Assembly: GCA_944327195.1 (NCBI GenBank)
Contig: CALVGV010000001.1
Coordinates: 1-64,000 of the forward strand
Length of the DNA: 64,000 nucleotides
DNA from: an uncultured Limosilactobacillus sp.
Lineage (GTDB): Bacteria > Bacillota > Bacilli > Lactobacillales > Lactobacillaceae
Direction: 5' to 3'
This document shows positions 25,484-34,163 of this stretch, piece after piece. The translations under genes and the position numbers were made by a program. The stretch's first letter is position 1. Each line of letters begins with the position of its first letter. The notes beneath the pieces were generated by a model. It did no database searches and was not told the DNA's origin. It worked only from the letters and a program-made list of their open reading frames with translations.

Positions 25484-25984
25484 ATGGCAGTTCAACAATA
25501 TCACCACATTCTGGTCCCGGTTGACGGTTCCAAGGAAGCCGAATTAGCCTTCAAGAAGGCGGTTGCCGTCGCCAAGCGGAACGGGAAGGATACTGAATTA
25601 CAACTCTTGCACGTGGTCGACACGCGGGCCTTCCAAAACATCTCCAGTTTTGATAGCTCAATGGTCGAACAAGTTACCAAGACCGCCAAGAAGACCTTGG
25701 AACAATACATTGACTACGCAAAGGAACAAGGGGTTGAAAACGTCTCCTACACGATCGAATACGGGGCGCCAAAGACCCTGATCGCCAAGGAAGTCCCTCA
25801 ACAATCCCACGCGGACCTGATCATGATTGGGGCCACCGGGTTAAACGCCGTTGAACGGATCCTGATCGGGTCGGTCACCGAATTCGTTACCCGGACGGCG
25901 GTTTGCGACGTTTTGGTTGTCCGGACCGACCTCGACAACAAGCCGATCGAACCGGTCAAGGGCAGCAAGCCAGCCAAGAAGTAA
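25484..25984 (+). CDS. Universal stress protein UspA family
   Basis: A 166-residue cytoplasmic protein of the ATP-binding Usp type. It opens with ILVPVDGSKEAELA (the Asp that contacts adenine) and has the nucleotide motif G-2x-G-9x-G-S in GATGLNAVERILIGS near residues 125-139. A short lysine-rich tail follows. GGGGGTAG precedes the ATG. Codons differ from the GC-rich neighbours (many CAA, TTG and AAG), which suggests strong expression. A terminator follows, so it is monocistronic. Confidence 0.9.
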   Translation: MAVQQYHHILVPVDGSKEAELAFKKAVAVAKRNGKDTELQLLHVVDTRAFQNISSFDSSMVEQVTKTAKKTLEQYIDYAKEQGVENVSYTIEYGAPKTLIAKEVPQQSHADLIMIGATGLNAVERILIGSVTEFVTRTAVCDVLVVRTDLDNKPIEPVKGSKPAKK

Positions 25985-26000
25985 TCTTATAACCGCCTAC

Positions 26001-26038
26001 AAAGGGAAGGACAGCCGCGGTTGTCCTTCCCTTTTTGT
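26001..26038 (+). terminator. Terminator after usp
   Basis: AAAGGGAAGGACA pairs with TGTCCTTCCCTTT and is followed by TTGTT. Confidence 0.88.
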
Positions 26039-26056
26039 TGTGCCCGAAAAGCGCAC

Positions 26057-26090
26057 GGGGCCCGCCTCCCTAGTGAGAGAGGCGGGCCCC
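26057..26090 (-). terminator. Hairpin after ppsA
   Basis: GGGGCCCGCCTC pairs with GAGGCGGGCCCC. The T-run is poor on the minus strand (GTGCGCTTTT), so termination is likely but less certain. Confidence 0.55.
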
Positions 26091-26125
26091 TGACTTTCCG
26101 ATTGTTAACTTAATTCACCAGCCGC

Positions 26126-28522
26126 TTACCATTCGTAGTCGGTTGGGTCGTGGCGGCCGCGGCCGGTTGCCTTGTCGAGGATCAGCCGTTGTTCGAAGTG
26201 GGCCACGTTGCGCTTGGTCTGCTTTACCATGTCTGGGTTGACCGAAACGTAGTCGATCCCGCTTTGGATCAGGAATTCGGTGAACTCTGGGTATTCCGAC
26301 GGCGCCTGGCCACAGATCGAAACCGTCTTGCCGTCCTTGTGGGCAACCTTGATCAGGTGGCGGATGGCGCGCTTAACGGCCAGGTTCCGCTCGTCGAAGA
26401 GGCGGGAAACGGTGTCGTTGTTGCGGTCGCAACCGAGGATCAGCATTGCCAGGTCGTTGGAGCCGATCGAGTAGCCGTCGACGAACTGGTTGAACTGGTC
26501 GGCCAGGATGATGTTGGACGGGATCTCGGCCATCATGTAGATCTTGAAGTCGGCGCTACGCTTCAGGCCCTCGTTGGCCATGATCGTGGTGACCTTTTCG
26601 GCTTCATCCACCGTCCGGACGAACGGGATCATCACGTTCAGGTTCTTGAGGCCGAAGTCGTTGCGGACCTTCTTGACCGCGGCCAGTTCGAGCTTGAAGG
26701 CCTCGACGTACTTCGGGTCGTAGTAACGGGAAGCCCCCCGCCAGCCGAGGAGATCAGCCGGTTCGTGCGGTTCGTACTTCTCGCCGCCCTCGAGGTTGCG
26801 GTACTCACCGGACTTGAAGTCCGACAGGCGGAGAACCATCGGCCGCGGGGCGATTGCCCGGGCCACCTTGGCAACCCCGTCGGCCAGCATGTCGACCACC
26901 TTTTCCGGCTCACCCTTTTCGATCAGGTAGAGCGGGTGGGCGTGAATGAAGGAGGTCCAGAGGAATTCCTCACGCATCAGGCCGATTCCGTCGGCCGGCA
27001 GGTCAACGTAGCGGTCGATCAGGTCCGGGTCACCGAGGTTCATCATTACCTGGGTGGCGGTTGGCGGGAAGACCTCGGCGGCAACCGGAGCCCCACCGGC
27101 GGCCGGGGTTTCGCTGGCAGCCGGCTTGAGGCTAGCGGTGATGTCGCCCTTGTAGACGATCCCGTTCTTGGAGTCAACGGTGATCACGTCGCCGGTCTTG
27201 ACCACGTCCATGATCGCGGTCCCCTTACTCTTGGTCCCAACGATGCATGGGATCTGCATTTCCCGGGAAACAATCGCCGCGTGGCAGGTCATCCCCCCGT
27301 TGTTGGTAACGATCGCCTTGGCCTTCTTCATCGCCGGAACCCAGTCCGGGGAGGTCATCAAAGTTACCAGCACTTCGCCGTCCTTGAAGCTGTCAATGTC
27401 TTCCGGACTGGCAATCACGTGGGCCTTGCCGGCGGCCAGACCTGGGCTGGCCGGCAGCCCCTTGGCAACAACTTCTGCGTCGGTGGCAGTCATCTTTTCC
27501 TCGCCCGCTTTCTTTCCTTCCTTGTTGCGCCGGGACCAAACCGTTTCCGGCCGGGCCTGAACGATCCAGAGCTTGTTGGTCCGTTCATCGAGGGCGTATT
27601 CCATGTCCATGTAGCAACCGTAGTGGTCCTCAACCTGCTTGACGTAGCCGGCCAGTTCTTCCACCTGGGCGTCGGTCAGCACCGGTTGCTTTTGCAGGTC
27701 GGCCGGCACCTCTTCTTCCTCGACCCCGCTGCCCGGCTTGCGGATCAGGCGGACCGGCTTGGTAGTGATGTCCTTGTCGACGATCTTGAGAGTCTTCTTG
27801 TCGATGACGAAGTGGTCCGGGGTGATCTTACCGAGGACGATGTACTCACCGAGGCCGAAGATGCCGTCGATCACGATCTTGGAGTCGTCCCCGTTGGTCA
27901 CGTCAACCGAGAACATGATCCCGGCCGCCTTGGAGAAGACCATCATTTGAACGGCCGCCGAGAGGGCCACCTTTTCGTGCGGGTAGCCCTGCTTTTGCCG
28001 GTAGTAGGTTGCCCGGTCGGTGAAGAGCGAGGCGTAACATTCCTGGACCTTCTTGACGACGTCCTTGGCCCCACGGATGTTCAGGTAGGATTCCTGCTGG
28101 CCGGCAAAGGAGGCGTCCGGCAGGTCTTCGGCCGTGGCCGAGGACCGAATGGCCACGAAGGGGTCGGTTTCGCCAACCCGCTTGCTGAGCTCGGCGTAGG
28201 CGTCCTCGATCTCCTTGGCCAGGGCCGCCGGCATTTGAGCGTCAACGATGATCTGGCGGATCTTGGAGCAGGTGGCGTGGAGTTCGTCGGCGTCCTCATA
28301 GTCCTTGATCCCGGCCAAAAGCGCGTTGACCTGGTCGTTAATCCCGGTTTCTTGCATGAAGCGACGGTAGGCGGTTGCCGTGGTGGCAAAGCCATACGGC
28401 ACCGGCACGTCCATCTCCGAGGTCATCTCCCCTAGCGAGGATGACTTCCCGCCCACGAGGTCGACGTCGGCCCGGTGCAACTCATCAAACCATAATACAT
28501 TTGCTTTTTCCCGTTGAACCAT
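26126..28522 (-). CDS. ppsA: Phosphoenolpyruvate synthase
   Basis: A 798-residue enzyme that converts pyruvate and ATP to PEP, AMP and phosphate, a gluconeogenic step. The N-terminal ATP-grasp domain shows VGGKSSSLGEM and IRSSATAEDLPDASFAGQQES. The swivelling phosphohistidine domain has GGMTCHAAIVSREM with the catalytic histidine. The C-terminal PEP-binding barrel includes GIGLMREEFLW, SIGSNDLA and SICGQAPSE. The ATG follows GGGGGT. A perfect cre site lies 22-35 bases upstream, right next to a TATAAT, so it is probably repressed by CcpA during growth on good sugars. Confidence 0.92.
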   Translation of the reverse strand: MVQREKANVLWFDELHRADVDLVGGKSSSLGEMTSEMDVPVPYGFATTATAYRRFMQETGINDQVNALLAGIKDYEDADELHATCSKIRQIIVDAQMPAALAKEIEDAYAELSKRVGETDPFVAIRSSATAEDLPDASFAGQQESYLNIRGAKDVVKKVQECYASLFTDRATYYRQKQGYPHEKVALSAAVQMMVFSKAAGIMFSVDVTNGDDSKIVIDGIFGLGEYIVLGKITPDHFVIDKKTLKIVDKDITTKPVRLIRKPGSGVEEEEVPADLQKQPVLTDAQVEELAGYVKQVEDHYGCYMDMEYALDERTNKLWIVQARPETVWSRRNKEGKKAGEEKMTATDAEVVAKGLPASPGLAAGKAHVIASPEDIDSFKDGEVLVTLMTSPDWVPAMKKAKAIVTNNGGMTCHAAIVSREMQIPCIVGTKSKGTAIMDVVKTGDVITVDSKNGIVYKGDITASLKPAASETPAAGGAPVAAEVFPPTATQVMMNLGDPDLIDRYVDLPADGIGLMREEFLWTSFIHAHPLYLIEKGEPEKVVDMLADGVAKVARAIAPRPMVLRLSDFKSGEYRNLEGGEKYEPHEPADLLGWRGASRYYDPKYVEAFKLELAAVKKVRNDFGLKNLNVMIPFVRTVDEAEKVTTIMANEGLKRSADFKIYMMAEIPSNIILADQFNQFVDGYSIGSNDLAMLILGCDRNNDTVSRLFDERNLAVKRAIRHLIKVAHKDGKTVSICGQAPSEYPEFTEFLIQSGIDYVSVNPDMVKQTKRNVAHFEQRLILDKATGRGRHDPTDYEW

Positions 28523-28543
28523 GAGTGTAACCCCCTTGTTCTT

Positions 28544-28557
28544 TGACAGCGTTTACA
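28544..28557 (-). promoter_or_regulatory. CcpA cre site for ppsA
   Basis: Read toward ppsA the site is TGTAAACGCTGTCA, matching the consensus TGWAANCGNTNWCA at every defined position. TATAAT immediately precedes it, so bound CcpA would block initiation or early elongation. Confidence 0.75.
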
Positions 28558-28659
28558 TTATTATATTAATAGCTTTTCGCTTTGCTTGCAATTGTCTAAT
28601 TAGTGGACTGAACCAAGGTGAGTCACAAAAATATAATTCTCTTCAAACATGTTCACCCG

Positions 28660-28688
28660 TTAACAATCATTAACTAAGCAGTTACAAT
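28660..28688 (+). promoter_or_regulatory. Promoter for amidohydrolase
   Basis: TTAACA (28660-28665) and TACAAT (28683-28688) are separated by 17 bases, about 40 bases before the ATG. Confidence 0.55.
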
Positions 28689-28729
28689 GTGATTAAAAAG
28701 CTTATCCATGCCAGTGAGGAGGAAGGAAA

Positions 28730-30304
28730 ATGAGCCAAACCTTTACCAACGCCAAGATCTTCTTGGGGACTGACGAAAGCAGCTTCGCCTCGGCGATGAC
28801 GATCGACCAAGGGCAGGTAACCTGGGTCGGCGACCAGGAGGAAGTGACCGATCCAAATGCGATCGACCTGGGCGGGCAGACCGTCTTGCCGGGGCTGATC
28901 GACTGCCACACCCACCCCAAGTACATCGCCGATGCCCTCCACGGGGTGGCCTGCACCCCGCCGAAGGTCAACTCGATTGCCGACATGATTGCCGCCCTAA
29001 AGCAGGCCCCCACTTTTGGCCAGGGGCCGGACGTCTGGATCGAGGGCTGGGGCTTTGACGAAACCAAGCTGGCCGAGCACCGGGCACCGACGGTTGCCGA
29101 CCTCGACCAGGTGTCGACCACTCAACCGATCTTCCTCTACCGCTCCGATTGCCACTCCTCGGTCGGCAACTCGCGGGCCCTGGAGCTGGCCGGGATCGAC
29201 GCTTCCACCCCCGACCCGGTTGGCGGCAAGATCGGCCACTTCGCCGACGGGCGGCCGAACGGCTTCATGCGCGAGGTGGCCGCCACCCAACTGCTGATCC
29301 GCGCCAAGTCGGCCCAGAGCTACGAAAACGACGTGGCCAACCTGGTTAAGTCGGCCGACCACTACCTGGAAAACGGGATCGTGGCGATCGGCGAAATGAT
29401 GGGCCGCCTCCACCCCTACCCCTCGCTGAAGCTCTACCAGGACGCCGTTAAGCAGGGCTTCTCCACGCGGGCCTCAATCTACTACGTCTACGACGAACTG
29501 GCCGGTGAAAACCTGACCCCGGGGAACGACGACCAGCTGCGGGTGGCTGGGATCAAGGTCTTTATGGACGGCTCGATTTCCGGCGAAACCGCCGACAACT
29601 TCGCCCCCTACCCCGACGGCAAGCACGGCGTTGGCCTGACCAGCGCTGCTAAGCTCAAGCAGGCGGTGGACTACGCCGAGGCCCACCACTTGCAGGTGGC
29701 GATCCACGCGATGGGCGACGCCGCCATCCAGCGGGTGCTCGACGTCACCAAGGACCGCCAGCCCTGGCTCGTAAACACGCCGTCGGTCCGCCTGGAGCAC
29801 GCCTCCCTGCTCTCAGACGACATCCTGAAGCAAATCGACCAGGCAAAAATGTGGTACGGCCTGGCCACCCAGCCGATCTTCTTCTTTGCCGAGGACGAAT
29901 CCTACCGGACCTACCTGTCGGCCAGCCAGTTTGAAGACGCCTACCGGCTGAAGTCGATGCTACAAACCCGGGCGCTGACCGCCCTCTCCTCGGACGCCCC
30001 CTGCACCCCGTGGGCCGAGCCGGACAGCCCCTTCTACAGCATCTACGCCGCCGTCACCCGCAAGGCGGCCAACGGCGACCTGGTCAACCCGGCCGAGGCA
30101 ATTAGCGTGGGCCAGGCGATCCTCGGCTACACCAAGTGGGCGGCCCAGCTCGGCCAGTTCAACCACAACGGCCAGCTGACCGTCGGCAAGGCGGCCGACT
30201 TCGTGATTCTGACCCGCGACCCCTTCACCATCCCGGCAGAGGAATTGGCAACGATTCGGGTCAAGGAAACCTGGCTGCGGGGGGAACGGGTCTACCGTCG
30301 GTAA
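28730..30304 (+). CDS. Amidohydrolase (YtcJ-like metal-dependent hydrolase)
   Basis: A 524-residue member of the amidohydrolase superfamily, YtcJ-like branch. The N-terminal metal motif is DCHTHPKY in the segment VLPGLIDCHTHP. Other conserved parts are GFDETKL, KVFMDGSISGETA, QVAIHAMGDAAIQRVLD with the metal histidine, RLEHASLL, and SSDAPCTPW with the catalytic aspartate. The C-terminus returns to the small beta domain (LTVGKAADFVILTRDPF). GAGGAGGAAGG precedes the ATG. It is a single-gene unit. The substrate is unknown; relatives act on formamides or cyclic amides. Confidence 0.85.
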   Translation: MSQTFTNAKIFLGTDESSFASAMTIDQGQVTWVGDQEEVTDPNAIDLGGQTVLPGLIDCHTHPKYIADALHGVACTPPKVNSIADMIAALKQAPTFGQGPDVWIEGWGFDETKLAEHRAPTVADLDQVSTTQPIFLYRSDCHSSVGNSRALELAGIDASTPDPVGGKIGHFADGRPNGFMREVAATQLLIRAKSAQSYENDVANLVKSADHYLENGIVAIGEMMGRLHPYPSLKLYQDAVKQGFSTRASIYYVYDELAGENLTPGNDDQLRVAGIKVFMDGSISGETADNFAPYPDGKHGVGLTSAAKLKQAVDYAEAHHLQVAIHAMGDAAIQRVLDVTKDRQPWLVNTPSVRLEHASLLSDDILKQIDQAKMWYGLATQPIFFFAEDESYRTYLSASQFEDAYRLKSMLQTRALTALSSDAPCTPWAEPDSPFYSIYAAVTRKAANGDLVNPAEAISVGQAILGYTKWAAQLGQFNHNGQLTVGKAADFVILTRDPFTIPAEELATIRVKETWLRGERVYRR

Positions 30305-30370
30305 AACCGAACTTTATTTTCTAAACTAAATTCATTTTGCTTAATTTACGAACTTCGTGCCGTTCGTGTC

Positions 30371-30399
30371 TTTACATCCTTCGATTTTGCCGGTATGCT
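30371..30399 (+). promoter_or_regulatory. Promoter for ribB
   Basis: TTTACA (30371-30376) and TATGCT (30394-30399) are separated by 17 bases. I looked for an FMN riboswitch in the leader and saw none of its conserved parts. Confidence 0.55.
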
Positions 30400-30463
30400 A
30401 TAACCACGTTTCGCGAAATGGTTTGCTTTTACTTCCGGCAATGAGAGAAAGGATCAAATCAAA

Positions 30464-31135
30464 ATGGCAAAGTTTAGTACGGTTGAAGACGCCCTGGCAA
30501 CCCTGCAAGCAGGCGGGTTCATTATCCTCTCTGACAACGAAGACCGTGAAAACGAAGGCGACCTGGTGGCCCTGGCCGACCGGATTACCCCGCAAACGGT
30601 GTACCAAATGCTCCACGAGGCCAACGGCTTGATGTGCGTGCCGCTGACGATTGACCGCGCCCACCAGCTGGGCTTCACCCCGATGGTCGCCCACAGCACC
30701 GACCCGCACCAGACCCCCTTCATGACCACCTGCGACGGGACCGAGGAAGCAACCGGCGTGACGACCGGGGTGTCGGCCTTTGACCGGGCGGCAACGATTC
30801 GCCACATCGCCAAGCCGATCGCCAAGGCCACTGACTTCAACCACCCGGGCCACATCCAACCGCTCTACGCCCAGGAAGGCGGCCTGCGGACCCGGATCGG
30901 CCACACCGAGGCCTCGGTCGACCTGGCCTACCTGGCGGGGGCAGCGCCGGTTGCCGTGATCATTGAATACCTGAAGGAAGACGGGACGATGGCCCGCCGC
31001 GATGACCTCTTCAAGGTGGCCGACCGCCTGGACGTGCCGTACATCACGATCAAGCAAATCACCGACTACCTTGACGCCCACCACCTGGCAACCGCAAAGG
31101 CGGCAACGGTTGCCGACCTGGCGGAAGCGGAATAG
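30464..31135 (+). CDS. ribB: 3,4-dihydroxy-2-butanone-4-phosphate synthase
   Basis: A 223-residue enzyme that makes the four-carbon unit of riboflavin from ribulose 5-phosphate. The acidic loop DNEDRENEGDLV holds the metal and substrate glutamates; HPGHIQPL and GHTEASVDLAYLAG are the other signature segments. The common firmicute form is fused to GTP cyclohydrolase II (RibBA). This one is RibB alone, and no other rib gene is in the window. The ribosome binding site is AGAAAGGAT. Because the ribosome-independent promoter lacks an FMN switch, control is probably different from the rib operon. Confidence 0.88.
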   Translation: MAKFSTVEDALATLQAGGFIILSDNEDRENEGDLVALADRITPQTVYQMLHEANGLMCVPLTIDRAHQLGFTPMVAHSTDPHQTPFMTTCDGTEEATGVTTGVSAFDRAATIRHIAKPIAKATDFNHPGHIQPLYAQEGGLRTRIGHTEASVDLAYLAGAAPVAVIIEYLKEDGTMARRDDLFKVADRLDVPYITIKQITDYLDAHHLATAKAATVADLAEAE

Positions 31136-31154
31136 CTTTCCCACCAGTTTCTCC

Positions 31155-31210
31155 CAAAAAAGCAGCTCCCCTGACCGCAAATTGATTGCGGTTGGGGGAG
31201 CTGCTTTTGG
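31155..31210 (+). terminator. Terminator after ribB
   Basis: AAAAGCAGCTCCCC pairs with GGGGGAGCTGCTTTT, with an inner CCGCAA/TTGCGG stem. It can act in both directions. Confidence 0.85.
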
Positions 31211-31240
31211 TTTGGTAATTGATTATTGGCTGGGAGAACC

Positions 31241-32389
31241 TCAATTTCTTTCTCCCACGGAAGAAAGAGCTGCTTTGGGCGGCAAAAACTCGTAGTGCTG
31301 CTTCAGCTGGTTCAGTTGGCTAAATTCCAGGTGACCGTCCCGCTGAAGCCGGCCGACCACGATTCCGGGCTGAATCCCGATCTCGCTTGCAAAGGCGCTG
31401 ACGGCGGCCGCGGTAAAGGTCCCCTTTTTAAGAAAGCGCGCGTAATCGGCTGGGCTGATTAGCGTATTGGCGGCAAAGTCATCGGCATCCTGCTCAAGTT
31501 TTTCTAGTTTGAGGGCGCTAGCAATCCCGTGGTTGCCGTCGGAGAAAATGATAATGTGGCTCGTTTTCTGCTGAAAAACGTGGCGAATTTCGTGGAAGAG
31601 GGCAAACCAAAATAGGTCGGAAGACTTCTGCCGGTCGTTGATTGCCAAAAGGACCTTCTCCTTTTGGCCTTTGCCCAGCCACTTGACCGCCCGGGAAATC
31701 CCGCTCTTCTTCAAATGGGGAACCACCACAAAGGCGACCCCCGCCTGGGAAAAGATCTCCTTCAGCCGGGGGATAAACACATCCTGCTCGGTCAGCGAAA
31801 GGGACCTGATCTCGGCCAAGTGTTCCTTTAAAAAGGTAAGGTTCAGCGGGGAGACAACCAGCTGGTCACCAATGTTCATCGCCGTTTGAACCCACGCATT
31901 GGCGCTAATCACGTTCACCTCATCAACGTTCTTAACCGCCGTCCGGTATTGGACCAGGAAATCGCGGTTCGCCAGTACGGTGAGCGATGAAATTCGGAGG
32001 TAGCGCTTCAACTCATCGACCTTTTCAGCCTTTTGTCTCGTTTCCTTCACCACTCCAAGGTTCGTCCACAAGGAATAGTCAAGCTTGCTCAGGATTTCTT
32101 CTTCCTTTGCCAGTTCCTTTTCCCTTTGAACCCGCGCTAAATCCATCTGGTATTGCTGGTGAAGATTGCGCCAAAGCGCTTCGGAGGTCCCGAAGGCAAA
32201 AGCAAGGCGCGAATACCAGTCCTCATTTAACTTCAGCTTGCCGTTGACGAGCTGACTAACGTTTTTCTCAGTCGTGTTCAGGCGGTCAGCCAGTTCCTTT
32301 TGCGTCATTTGCTGTGAATCCAGATACTGCTTAACGTAGTAACCAGGGTGAAAGGCAATTGTGGTTTCACTACTTACCTTAGTGCTCAT
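31241..32389 (-). CDS. XRE helix-turn-helix / ImmA-IrrE metallopeptidase fusion
   Basis: A 382-residue protein. Residues 15-60 are an XRE helix-turn-helix (MTQKELADRLNTTEKNVSQL). Residues 240-340 are an ImmA/IrrE peptidase with zinc motif HEIRH (in LFHEIRHVF), a downstream EQDADDFAA with the third ligand, and the typical ending IGIQPGIVVGRLQRDG. Such HigA-like fusions are antitoxin-type or SOS-linked regulators; the protease cleaves a repressor in ImmA and IrrE. AGGAGG is upstream. Its promoter holds a TTACC/GGTAA palindrome, suggesting autoregulation. No toxin gene of the HigB type is next to it; the divergent neighbour is an AAA ATPase. Confidence 0.85.
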   Translation of the reverse strand: MSTKVSSETTIAFHPGYYVKQYLDSQQMTQKELADRLNTTEKNVSQLVNGKLKLNEDWYSRLAFAFGTSEALWRNLHQQYQMDLARVQREKELAKEEEILSKLDYSLWTNLGVVKETRQKAEKVDELKRYLRISSLTVLANRDFLVQYRTAVKNVDEVNVISANAWVQTAMNIGDQLVVSPLNLTFLKEHLAEIRSLSLTEQDVFIPRLKEIFSQAGVAFVVVPHLKKSGISRAVKWLGKGQKEKVLLAINDRQKSSDLFWFALFHEIRHVFQQKTSHIIIFSDGNHGIASALKLEKLEQDADDFAANTLISPADYARFLKKGTFTAAAVSAFASEIGIQPGIVVGRLQRDGHLEFSQLNQLKQHYEFLPPKAALSSVGERN

Positions 32390-32420
32390 AGTGGTTAGAC
32401 ACCTCCTTTCATTTCAATTT

Positions 32421-32449
32421 ATCTTACCAAATCGGTAACTATTTTTAAA
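32421..32449 (-). promoter_or_regulatory. Promoter and operator of XRE-ImmA gene
   Basis: On the minus strand TTTAAA (32444-32449), 17 bases, TAAGAT (32421-32426). The spacer and -10 contain the palindrome TTACC-GATTT-GGTAA (32424-32438), probably the binding site of the gene's own helix-turn-helix. GAGGTAC is also repeated twice just upstream. Confidence 0.55.
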
Positions 32450-32532
32450 GAAAATGATAGTACCTCAATGAATTGGTACCTCCTCCTTCCTCCTCTAAGA
32501 GGCTTTTCAAAGTATTGATTGCAGTTCAAAAA

Positions 32533-32612
32533 AGTTGTCAAGAGTTGTCATCTAAAATCGAAGTTGTCAAGAAGTGTCAAGAGTTGTCAAATGAGAACTC
32601 GTAGAATACAAT
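32533..32612 (+). promoter_or_regulatory. Five AGTTGTCA boxes overlapping the ATPase promoter
   Basis: AGTTGTCA occurs at 32533, 32543, 32562 and 32582, and AGTGTCA at 32573. Steps of 10, 19, 11 and 9 bases put them on one face of the helix. The last box supplies a -35 TTGTCA (32584-32589), 17 bases before TACAAT (32607-32612). They look like stacked operator sites. Confidence 0.65.
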
Positions 32613-32633
32613 AACAAAAGAGAGGTGATAACC

Positions 32634-33713
32634 GTGGCAAACCCATTTACGCCAACCTTCGGCATGGTTCCGACCATTTATTTACCGAGCCAAATAAGTG
32701 CAAAGGCAATTGCGGACCAACTAATGGAGCGCCCCCAATACCCGGATACGTATTTAATCAGCGGGGTGCGTGGTTCGGGAAAAACTGCCCTGATGATGCG
32801 GATTCGTGAACTCGTAACTGCGAGTTCGAAGAAATGCATCCCCATTGAGCTAATTCACGCCCACGATCAAGACCTAGTAACCCAACTAGCGGAGTTGCTT
32901 CAGGTAGCACTTTCCAGTTCCCCTTCTCGGTTGCTAAGTCGGATTACTTCGGTTAGCGTTGGGGGAGTTGGCTTCTCCCGGTCCAGTACTGAGAAAACCG
33001 ATGATCAACTTCGGGTTAGGGCACTTCTTAAACGGGCCAAGCAGCATGGGCAATTCATTCTGTTAACCATTGATGAAGTTAGCAATACGGCGGCAATCCG
33101 GAATTTCGTGGCGGCCTATAACGTCTGGCACAACCTCAACTTACCGCTCAAAATCATCATGACCGGGCTGCCAGAAAACGTTCTTGCAGTCCAAGAAGCG
33201 GATAACCTAACCTTCTTTTTGCGGGCAACTGAAGTAATCACCAGCCCCCTCAAAGAGGTTGATATGGCCACCGCCTACGCAAAAACACTGAACATTCCCT
33301 TTGAGCGGGGCTTAAAAATGGCCCATTTGGTTGAGGGCTACTCCTTTGGCTTCCAGTTGCTTGGTGATCTAGCGTACCGGATGGCTGAACAAGACGCCCC
33401 AATTGATGATGACTTCCTAACGCAAATTCTCCCATCATTTAAGAAGCTCCTGTTCCGCCAGGCCTACCAGACGATATACAAAACCGGCTCCGACCGGGAC
33501 CGGCAATACCTGCGCGCAATTAACGGGCGGAAGAAAACAAGCGAGGTTATGAAAATAATGGACGCTTCTAAAAACGTAGTGGCAAAATGCCGCCAGCGCG
33601 CTTTGGAACGAAAGCTTGTCCAAAAGGATGGTTACGGCTACGTGGTCTATAGCCTCCCCTACTTCGATGAATTCATCCAACAGGTTACCGACGAAGAAGA
33701 AGGCTTTATCTAA
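32634..33713 (+). CDS. AAA-type ATPase of mobile/defence type
   Basis: A 359-residue ATPase resembling the ORC/Cdc6-like or archaeal-type ATPases often carried by islands. Walker A is GVRGSGKTAL (near residue 45) and Walker B is FILLTIDEV. The C-terminal 70 residues look like a winged helix (KTSEVMKIMDASKNVVAKCRQRALERKLVQKDGYGYVVYSLPYF), so it may bind DNA. The start is taken as GTG at 32634 after AGAGGTGAT; an earlier GTG at 32625 lies inside that site. It is divergent from the XRE-ImmA gene and followed by a terminator. No partner effector is fused. Confidence 0.75.
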   Translation: MANPFTPTFGMVPTIYLPSQISAKAIADQLMERPQYPDTYLISGVRGSGKTALMMRIRELVTASSKKCIPIELIHAHDQDLVTQLAELLQVALSSSPSRLLSRITSVSVGGVGFSRSSTEKTDDQLRVRALLKRAKQHGQFILLTIDEVSNTAAIRNFVAAYNVWHNLNLPLKIIMTGLPENVLAVQEADNLTFFLRATEVITSPLKEVDMATAYAKTLNIPFERGLKMAHLVEGYSFGFQLLGDLAYRMAEQDAPIDDDFLTQILPSFKKLLFRQAYQTIYKTGSDRDRQYLRAINGRKKTSEVMKIMDASKNVVAKCRQRALERKLVQKDGYGYVVYSLPYFDEFIQQVTDEEEGFI

Positions 33714-33749
33714 ACTTGCGGGATTAGTTTTCTGGTTCCTATGTATCAT

Positions 33750-33786
33750 AAAATCCCCTAGCCATTTATTTGGCTAGGGGATTTGT
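33750..33786. terminator. Terminator between ATPase and Rpn-tail array
   Basis: AAATCCCCTAGCC pairs with GGCTAGGGGATTT around a 7-base loop. A and T runs on both sides suit both converging units. Confidence 0.82.
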
Positions 33787-33845
33787 TATTGACAAAATAA
33801 TCATTTGGATATCATGCTTTGATACTTTAATGCTTTGAACAAGGA

Positions 33846-34064
33846 CTAACCATTCGCAATCATTACCCGCAACTTCTCGTCTGAAATTTCTCCATCGCTG
33901 ATTTCACGGGCAAGGTTGAAAATTTTAGTGTTACTGTTTCCAGCATCCTTCATCGCCCTAATCGTCTTCGACACTACGCGGATCGTGCCCATTGCTTTTC
34001 CTTTAGCAAAGCCAACTTTCCAACCTGCTTCATACTTTTCTTGCAGTCGCATCTCGTAATTCAT
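33846..34064 (-). CDS. Stand-alone Rpn C-terminal tail, copy C (RpnS-like)
   Basis: A 72-residue protein homologous over its whole length to the last 80 residues of the Rpn protein at 34827-35696. It starts at the same place (MNYEMRLQEKYEAGWKVGF) and ends in DEKLRVMIANG. The ATG at 34064 has GGGAG 9 bases upstream, at the position equivalent to the internal ribosome binding site of the full gene. The frame is open and the helical pattern (MKDAGNSN, LAREISDGEIS) is kept while bases have drifted, so selection as a protein is plausible. The alternative is a decaying duplication. Confidence 0.6.
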   Translation of the reverse strand: MNYEMRLQEKYEAGWKVGFAKGKAMGTIRVVSKTIRAMKDAGNSNTKIFNLAREISDGEISDEKLRVMIANG

Positions 34065-34163
34065 CCGTTTTCGCTCCCGTTCGTGATTTTAGGCAAGTAG
34101 GCCTCATTGATCAGGAAAGACTTACCGCTAATTCCTAAATAACAATCTTAACTTATCGACCCA

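Noticed and set aside
26150..28435. Very long open frame on the plus strand opposite ppsA, and similar long antisense frames at 4697-6382, 6704-8425 and 22935-24611
   Set aside because: They mirror codon positions of clear genes in GC-rich DNA, have low-complexity Val/Gly/Arg/Leu-rich products, no ribosome binding sites and no family motifs.
30304..30463. FMN riboswitch ahead of ribB
   Set aside because: None of the conserved FMN-element segments are present; only a plain promoter is visible.
32533..32590. AGTTGTCA repeats as replication iterons
   Set aside because: There is no Rep gene or AT-rich unwinding element, and the last repeat forms a -35 box with an ideally spaced -10, so operator sites are the better explanation.
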